The translations under genes and the position numbers were made by a program. The notes beneath the pieces were generated by a model. That model saw nothing but the letters and a program-made list of their open reading frames with translations, did no database searches and was not told where the DNA came from. From Burkholderia paludis (GTDB taxonomy: Bacteria > Pseudomonadota > Gammaproteobacteria > Burkholderiales > Burkholderiaceae), in the NCBI RefSeq assembly GCF_000732615.1, contig NZ_JPGL01000019.1, forward strand, positions 1 through 45,178: DNA of 45,178 nucleotides, given 5' to 3'. Position 1 is the first letter of the stretch. Each line of letters opens with the position of its first letter. Below, one piece after another: positions 40,433-45,178 of the stretch.

Positions 40433-42757
40433 TCACTCCTCGACCAGCACCACCGTATTGACGTCGGGCATCTTCGACAGGTCCATGCGGAATTTCGAGC
40501 CGTAGGTCGGCACGTCGAGTTCGTCCTCGGTCAGCGTCCACGTGTCCGGCAGCTCCCAGAACGCGCGGAACCGCTGCTCGAATTTCGTCGACAGGCCGAA
40601 GCTCGTCGCGAACATGTGCTGCACCTGGGTCGATGCGTGCTTGCGCAGGATCCGCTCGCGTTCGCCCTTCATCCATTCGCGGGTCGGTTGCGCGCGTGCG
40701 AGACGCTCGTTGCGGATCTCGATGCGCCGCAGCGCCGTGGCCTGCGCATCGACCGTCCAGATCCCGTTGGCGTCCCGCGTCGCGACCGCCCCGTAAACCT
40801 TCCTCGCGTATTCCGGCAGCAGCACCGCGTTGTTGAGGTCGCGCTCGATCGCGTCGGTCTCGCGGTCGAGCGGATCGCCGAAGCCGGGGCCGCCGCGCAG
40901 GTAGTTCAGGTAGAGGTCGTAGTTGTCGTAGCAATCCTCCGTGGTCATGCATTGCTGGTCGCGCTTGACGACCGCGCCGGCATTCAGGTGATGTTCGTAG
41001 TCGGGGAGATCCGGATTCGCGTCGCCGCCGAGCGGCAGGCTCTCGCCGCGCGCGATGCGCTCCTCGAGGCCCGTGCGATGCGCCTCGAAGCGATAGCCGG
41101 TGGCCGGCGGATAGCCGCCCATCAGGCCCCAGTCGCTGTTCATGTAGCCGTTGCCCATGAAGAACATGGTCCAGTCCTGCGCCTTCCAGACCATGCGCAG
41201 CGTCTCGAATCCGCAGCCGCCGCGATACTTGCCGTAGCCGCCCGAGTTCGCCTTCACGTTGCGGCCGAGGTACAGCAGCGGTTCGGCCATCTCCCAGATC
41301 TCGATGTCGCCCATGTCGCCTTCGGGGTTCCAGATCGCGGCCGCGTGATTCAGGCCGTCCTTGATCGCGCACGCGCCGGTGCCGCACGACGACGCCTCGA
41401 AGCTGTTCACCGCGTGGATGTCGCCGTCCTGGTTGATCCCGCCGCCCTGCAGCCAGTTCGACGTGTTCGCGTTCCCCGCGTTGACTTCCTCGAGATAGCC
41501 GCGGCTGAAGTACGCCTGCGACAGGCCGCGCCACATCGCGCTCCAGCCCGACACCAGGAAGTGCCATGCGTACGCATGCCCGGTACGGCGATCGTCCGGG
41601 TTCATCCACGCGCCCTTGGGCAGGTGGAACTCGGTGCCGAAATACGCGCCGTCGTTGATGCGCTGCGTCGGCACCAGCGTCTGCGTCATCATCACCCAGA
41701 TGCCGCTCGTGAACGCGACCTGGTGCGCGTTGTACGAGTGCCAGCCCCAGCGGCTCGCGCCCTCGAAATCGAGACGCCACGAGCCGTCCTTGCGGATCTC
41801 CATCTCGACCGGCGAATGCATGATCGAGTCGAGCTTCGCGAACGCCGACGAGGTCTGCACGTCCGGATGGTTGTACGGCACGTCGACGAACGCGACCTTG
41901 CGATACTTGCCGGGCAGCGTCATCGCCTTGATGCGCGTCTGCAGGCCGCGCCGTCCTTCCTCGATCACCTCGAAGCTGAATTGCTCGTACGCGTCGAGGC
42001 CCTCCTCGCCGATAACTTCCTCGATCAGCGCGCGGATCATGTGGCAGCCGGCGATGCGCGTGCGCTCGTCGAGAATCCAGTACTTCGGCGTGCGGACCGA
42101 ACGCTGGCTTTCGTGCAGCCAGTCGCGCAGCGGCGTGTCGTTCACGCCCGTCTTGCGGCACGTGATCATGTAGCCGTCGCCGAAACGCTGCACCTGGCCC
42201 GTCGACATCGAGCCCGGCGTCACCGCGCCCGTGTCGATCACGTGCGTGACGCCGCCGACCCAGCCCACCAGCTTGCCTTGCGCGAAGATCGGCACGATCG
42301 TCGCGATGTCGCACGGGTGGACGTTGCCGATCGAGCAGTCGTTGTTGGTGAACATGTCACCGGGCTGGATGCCCGGATTGGTTTCCCAGTTGTTCTCGAT
42401 CATGTACTTGATCGCCGCGCCCATCGTGCCGACGTGGATGATGATCCCCGTCGACGTGAGCACGCAGTCGCCCGCCGCGTTGTAGAGCGTGAAGCACAGC
42501 TCCCCTTCCTGCTCGACGATCGGGCTCGCGGCGATCTTCTTGGCCGTTTCGCGCGCATGCACGAGGCCGCCGCGCAGCTTCGAGAACATCTTCTCGTAGC
42601 GGATCGGATCGCGCTCGCGCAACGCGAGCCGCTCGAGCCCGTTGTAATGGCCGGTTTGCGCGGTGCGCGCCAGAATGCCATCGCGAAACTGCTTGAGCGT
42701 CTGGCCGTTCTTCAGCAGGTCGGCAAAGCCGACTTCCTGGCTGGACATCATGTTCAT
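40433..42757 (-). CDS. acxB: Acetone carboxylase alpha subunit (HyuB-like)
   Basis: Large subunit of 774 residues, the HyuB/hydantoinase-B homologue. It binds the catalytic Mn and carries out carboxylation of the enolate of acetone to acetoacetate. His147, Asp150 (NVHPCD) and His172 (VTHVID) keep the 3 and 22 residue spacing of the Mn ligands reported for the Xanthobacter enzyme, as I recall it. Other hallmarks are GDMFTNNDCSIGNVH and GGYGKYRGGCGFE. The start overlaps the acxA stop by four bases (ATGA), so translation is coupled. Confidence 0.94.
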   Translation of the reverse strand: MNMMSSQEVGFADLLKNGQTLKQFRDGILARTAQTGHYNGLERLALRERDPIRYEKMFSKLRGGLVHARETAKKIAASPIVEQEGELCFTLYNAAGDCVLTSTGIIIHVGTMGAAIKYMIENNWETNPGIQPGDMFTNNDCSIGNVHPCDIATIVPIFAQGKLVGWVGGVTHVIDTGAVTPGSMSTGQVQRFGDGYMITCRKTGVNDTPLRDWLHESQRSVRTPKYWILDERTRIAGCHMIRALIEEVIGEEGLDAYEQFSFEVIEEGRRGLQTRIKAMTLPGKYRKVAFVDVPYNHPDVQTSSAFAKLDSIMHSPVEMEIRKDGSWRLDFEGASRWGWHSYNAHQVAFTSGIWVMMTQTLVPTQRINDGAYFGTEFHLPKGAWMNPDDRRTGHAYAWHFLVSGWSAMWRGLSQAYFSRGYLEEVNAGNANTSNWLQGGGINQDGDIHAVNSFEASSCGTGACAIKDGLNHAAAIWNPEGDMGDIEIWEMAEPLLYLGRNVKANSGGYGKYRGGCGFETLRMVWKAQDWTMFFMGNGYMNSDWGLMGGYPPATGYRFEAHRTGLEERIARGESLPLGGDANPDLPDYEHHLNAGAVVKRDQQCMTTEDCYDNYDLYLNYLRGGPGFGDPLDRETDAIERDLNNAVLLPEYARKVYGAVATRDANGIWTVDAQATALRRIEIRNERLARAQPTREWMKGERERILRKHASTQVQHMFATSFGLSTKFEQRFRAFWELPDTWTLTEDELDVPTYGSKFRMDLSKMPDVNTVVLVEE

Positions 42758-44913
42758 CGCGTGTCTCCTTGAACGACTTCCCTGAGGTGGAAAAGGCGGT
42801 GCTTGTCGAGCGTGGTGGCGAAACCCTTCGGGACGACGAACGTCGTCGCGTCGGACTCGATGATCGCGGGCCCCGCGATCTCGTTGCCCGGCCTGAGCGA
42901 CTCCATGCGCCAGATCGCCGCGTCGTGCCACTGCTTGTGCCGGTACAGGCGCCGCGTGCCGATGCGTGCGTCCGCCGGCGGCGTGGGGCCCGCGACGGGG
43001 TCTTCCGGCAGCACCGGCTTCTGCGTGACGACCATGCCGCGCATGATCGCGCCCGTGACCGAGAAGCCAAGCTCCGGCGAGCGCGCCGAGCTGGCATACA
43101 CGCGGCCGTAGGTGTCCTCGAAGGCCGTCACGATCCGGTCCCAGTCGTCCGCGCCGGACGCGCTCGCGATCGGCGATTCGATCTCGAGATCGTTGAGCTG
43201 GCCCATGTACTGCATCCGGAAGCCCGGCCGCAGGATCACGTCCCGCTCGCTGAAGCCGTTGATGCGAAATTCCTCGACGACCTTGGCGGCCAGTTCGGAC
43301 CACGCCTTCTGGATCGTCTGCGCGGCCTGCGCCTTGTCGGCGTCGGGCGCGAGCTGCGGCAGCGCGAGGTCGACGCTCTTGTCGTAGCGGTACTCGAAAT
43401 CCGCGCACGCGCAGCCGAAGGCCGAGAAGCCGGCCGCCCACGCCGGCACGATCACGTCCCGGAAGCCGAGGCCGCCGGTGTAGCCGTACGTGTGGACCGG
43501 CCCCGCGCCGCCGTACGAGAAGCACACGAATTCGGTCGGGTTGTAGCCTTTCGCGCTGACGTTCGAGCGCAGGTATTCGCGCAGTTGCAGGTCGAGCAGT
43601 TCGATCACGCCGGCCGCCGCGTCCTCCACCGAGAGCCCGAGCGGCCCGGCGATCTGCGCGGCGATGTGCTCGCGCGCGCGATTCACGTCGAGCCGGATCT
43701 GGCCGCCGAGGAAGTTGTCCGGATTCAGGTAGCCGAGCACGACGTGGCAGTCGGACACGGACACCGTCGTCAGGCCGCTGTCGGGCCAGCACGTGCCGAC
43801 GCGATAGCCGGCGCTGTCCGGGCCGAGCTTGATGGCGCCGCTGTACGGATCGAGCCGCACGAAGCTGCCGGCGCCCGCGCCGACCGAATCCATCGTGACG
43901 AGCGGCAGCGACAGCACGAGGCGCGCCATGTCCGGGTCGGACGCGATCGCGAATTTGCCCTTGGTGATGAGGGCCATGTCGAACGACGTGCCGCCGATGT
44001 CCGAGCACGCGATGTTGTCGTAGCCGAGCGCCTCGCCGAGGAGCTTCGAACCGATCACGCCGCCGATCGGCCCCGATACGATCGTGCGCGCCAGTTCCTT
44101 CGCCTTCCAGCTGATCGTGCCGCCGTGCGTGGCCATCACGCGCAGGTCGAATTTCGCGCCGTGCTTGCGGAAGCGGTCGCTGACCTTCCTGAGCGTCTGC
44201 CGCGACGGCTCGGCCGCGTACGCCTCGAGCACCGTGGTGTTCATCCGGTGGCTCTCCTTGCGCTGCGGGTAGTAGTCGACCGACGCGAACACCGGGAGAT
44301 CGACGCCGCGCGCGGCCAGTTCGTCGCGCACGATGTCGCGCGCCGCGCGCTCGCTCGTCGCGTTCTTGTGCGACTGGAGAAAGCAGATGACGATCGCCTT
44401 CGCGCCGGCGGCGACCAGCTCCCGCGTGGCCTGCCGCACTTCGTGCTCCCGCAGCGGAATGACGATCTCGCCCTGGACGTCCGTCCGCTCGGTGACGCCG
44501 CGCGTTCGCGACAGCGGCACGAGCGGCTCGTCGTAGCGGTGCGTATTCAGGTGGATGCGCTCTTCGAGCGCGTAGCCGAGGTAGCTCTGGATCGCCCGCC
44601 CCATCAGGTGCACGTGCTCGAAGCCCTTGTTGACGAGCAGCCCGACGTCGAGCCCCTTGCGCTGCACGACGCGATTGAGCATCGCCGTGCCGGAGTACAC
44701 GCAGGTGACGAGCTCCGGATAGACGTCGTCGACGTCGCGCTGCCAGTGCGCCAGCGCGTCCTGCGACGAGTTGAAGATCGCGAGCGATTCGTCGTCCGGA
44801 TTGCTTTGCGCCTTGCCGACGACGAACCGTCCGTCGTCGCGCACGAAGAAGGTATCGGTCATCGTGCCGCCCGCGTCGATGCCCAAGACCTGGACTTGCG
44901 AAAGTCCTTCCAT
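42754..44913 (-). CDS. acxA: Acetone carboxylase beta subunit (HyuA-like)
   Basis: ATP-binding subunit of 719 residues, the HyuA/oxoprolinase-A homologue. Two phosphate-binding loops of the actin-like ATPase fold are visible: GIDAGGTMTDTFF near the N-terminus and SDIGGTSFDMALI in the middle, plus FVCFSYGGAGPVHTYGY later. ATP is cleaved to activate both bicarbonate and acetone. ATG 44913 is favoured by GGAG eight bases upstream; earlier in-frame starts lack one. It is the first gene of the acx operon. Confidence 0.94.
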   Translation of the reverse strand: MEGLSQVQVLGIDAGGTMTDTFFVRDDGRFVVGKAQSNPDDESLAIFNSSQDALAHWQRDVDDVYPELVTCVYSGTAMLNRVVQRKGLDVGLLVNKGFEHVHLMGRAIQSYLGYALEERIHLNTHRYDEPLVPLSRTRGVTERTDVQGEIVIPLREHEVRQATRELVAAGAKAIVICFLQSHKNATSERAARDIVRDELAARGVDLPVFASVDYYPQRKESHRMNTTVLEAYAAEPSRQTLRKVSDRFRKHGAKFDLRVMATHGGTISWKAKELARTIVSGPIGGVIGSKLLGEALGYDNIACSDIGGTSFDMALITKGKFAIASDPDMARLVLSLPLVTMDSVGAGAGSFVRLDPYSGAIKLGPDSAGYRVGTCWPDSGLTTVSVSDCHVVLGYLNPDNFLGGQIRLDVNRAREHIAAQIAGPLGLSVEDAAAGVIELLDLQLREYLRSNVSAKGYNPTEFVCFSYGGAGPVHTYGYTGGLGFRDVIVPAWAAGFSAFGCACADFEYRYDKSVDLALPQLAPDADKAQAAQTIQKAWSELAAKVVEEFRINGFSERDVILRPGFRMQYMGQLNDLEIESPIASASGADDWDRIVTAFEDTYGRVYASSARSPELGFSVTGAIMRGMVVTQKPVLPEDPVAGPTPPADARIGTRRLYRHKQWHDAAIWRMESLRPGNEIAGPAIIESDATTFVVPKGFATTLDKHRLFHLREVVQGDTR

Positions 44914-45006
44914 GGTGATGTCTCCAATGATTGAAGTCGTGACGAGCCGCGTTCCGGTTCGAGCGGGGTCGTCGTTCGATCCCGGGCGGCGGCTCGCTTG
45001 CAAGGA

Positions 45007-45022
45007 GGCAACAACCATGCCA
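45007..45022 (-). promoter_or_regulatory. Sigma54 (-24/-12) promoter of acxABC
   Basis: On the minus strand TGGCATG-GTTG-TTGCC, against the consensus TGGCACG-N4-TTGCA/T. GG and GC are ten bases apart, as RpoN requires. Transcription would start about 85 bp before acxA. The AcxR protein has the GAFTGA loop needed to drive it. Confidence 0.85.
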
Positions 45023-45037
45023 CTCGGTGGCCCCGAT

Positions 45038-45068
45038 CCGTCCGGCACGGCCAGGCCCCGCCGGACGG
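45038..45068. promoter_or_regulatory. Inverted repeat upstream of the sigma54 promoter (candidate AcxR site)
   Basis: Perfect arms CCGTCCGGC (45038-45046) and GCCGGACGG (45060-45068), 13 bases apart. It lies 16-46 bp upstream of the -24 element, rather close for an enhancer site. Partial copies of the same arm (GGACGGCC, CCGGACGG) follow up to about 45136, so several sites may exist. Confidence 0.45.
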
Positions 45069-45157
45069 TGCGCTCGCGGGGGCAACGGGCCGCGCCGAAC
45101 GGCGGCGCGCCGTGCGGACGGCCGGATTCCGGACGGTTCCCGCGTTCGAAGACCGGT

Positions 45158-45178
45158 CGGTGGGCGGTGGGCGGTGGG
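45158..45178. repeat. Heptamer tandem repeat CGGTGGG x3 (cut by window end)
   Basis: Three exact copies of CGGTGGG run to the last base of the window, so the array may be longer. A partial unit precedes it. Confidence 0.8.

Noticed and set aside
40616..44934. Two plus-strand frames of about 720 residues opposite acxA and acxB
   Set aside because: They are mirror images of the carboxylase genes, rich in Arg, His, Asp and Val, with no domain. High GC removes stops from the opposite strand.

Overview
The window is GC-rich (by eye about two thirds G+C) and almost fully coding. Gene content and protein style fit Burkholderia sensu lato, probably a secondary replicon: many small transport, oxidoreductase and regulator units, an OmpC-type porin, and AraC, LuxR, HxlR, ArsR and LacI regulators each next to their targets. 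This is a judgement from gene content, not a database match. I see no rRNA, tRNA, CRISPR array, transposase or prophage.

Layout. 1-4174 (minus): a NitT/TauT-type ABC importer (ATPase cut by the window edge, plus a fused double permease), then a PiT phosphate transporter behind a PhoB-box-like site. 4430-6984 (plus): Tat-type metallophosphoesterase with a cupredoxin, then a patatin-like lipase. 7025-12721 (minus): a D-2-hydroxyacid dehydrogenase carrying an exact in-frame 285-bp tandem duplication, a secreted alpha/beta hydrolase, an AraC regulator with a Dabb-barrel protein, a HAD phosphatase and an HxlR regulator. 12915-17460: three small redox/electrophile modules, each regulator with its target: HxlR/CMD-family protein, HxlR/SDR-tautomerase-YdhR-like protein, and ArsR/Old Yellow Enzyme. 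17479-19442: GNAT acetyltransferase, a gene-poor gap, and a secreted serine hydrolase.

19439-24480 is a LacI-controlled unit: PI-PLC-like phosphodiesterase, LacI regulator, two sugar-type ABC permeases and a binding protein, with no ATPase gene. A perfect 22-bp palindrome lies upstream of the binding protein. 24618-36093 holds a porin, an AraC regulator, a small unknown protein, an APC permease, a class III aminotransferase, an FeaB-like aldehyde dehydrogenase and a LuxR-family regulator; a KfrA-like protein, a secreted protein and two gene-poor stretches lie in between. The same box (CGCAAATCGGCAAA and close variants) occurs upstream of the porin, the permease operon, the dehydrogenase/aminotransferase operon and the LuxR gene. 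I therefore propose one amine uptake-and-oxidation regulon spread over 11 kb: amine across the outer membrane (porin), the inner membrane (APC), transamination to an aldehyde, oxidation to an acid.

36234-45178: a YpfJ-type zinc metallopeptidase, then an acetone carboxylase locus in the order acxA-acxB-acxC, a strong intrinsic terminator, and the sigma54-dependent activator acxR. Upstream of acxA is a near-consensus sigma54 promoter with exact GG-N10-GC spacing. The locus would convert acetone and CO2 to acetoacetate.

The two observations I rate highest are the four-copy operator tying together the amine genes and the exact duplication inside the dehydrogenase's NAD-binding domain.
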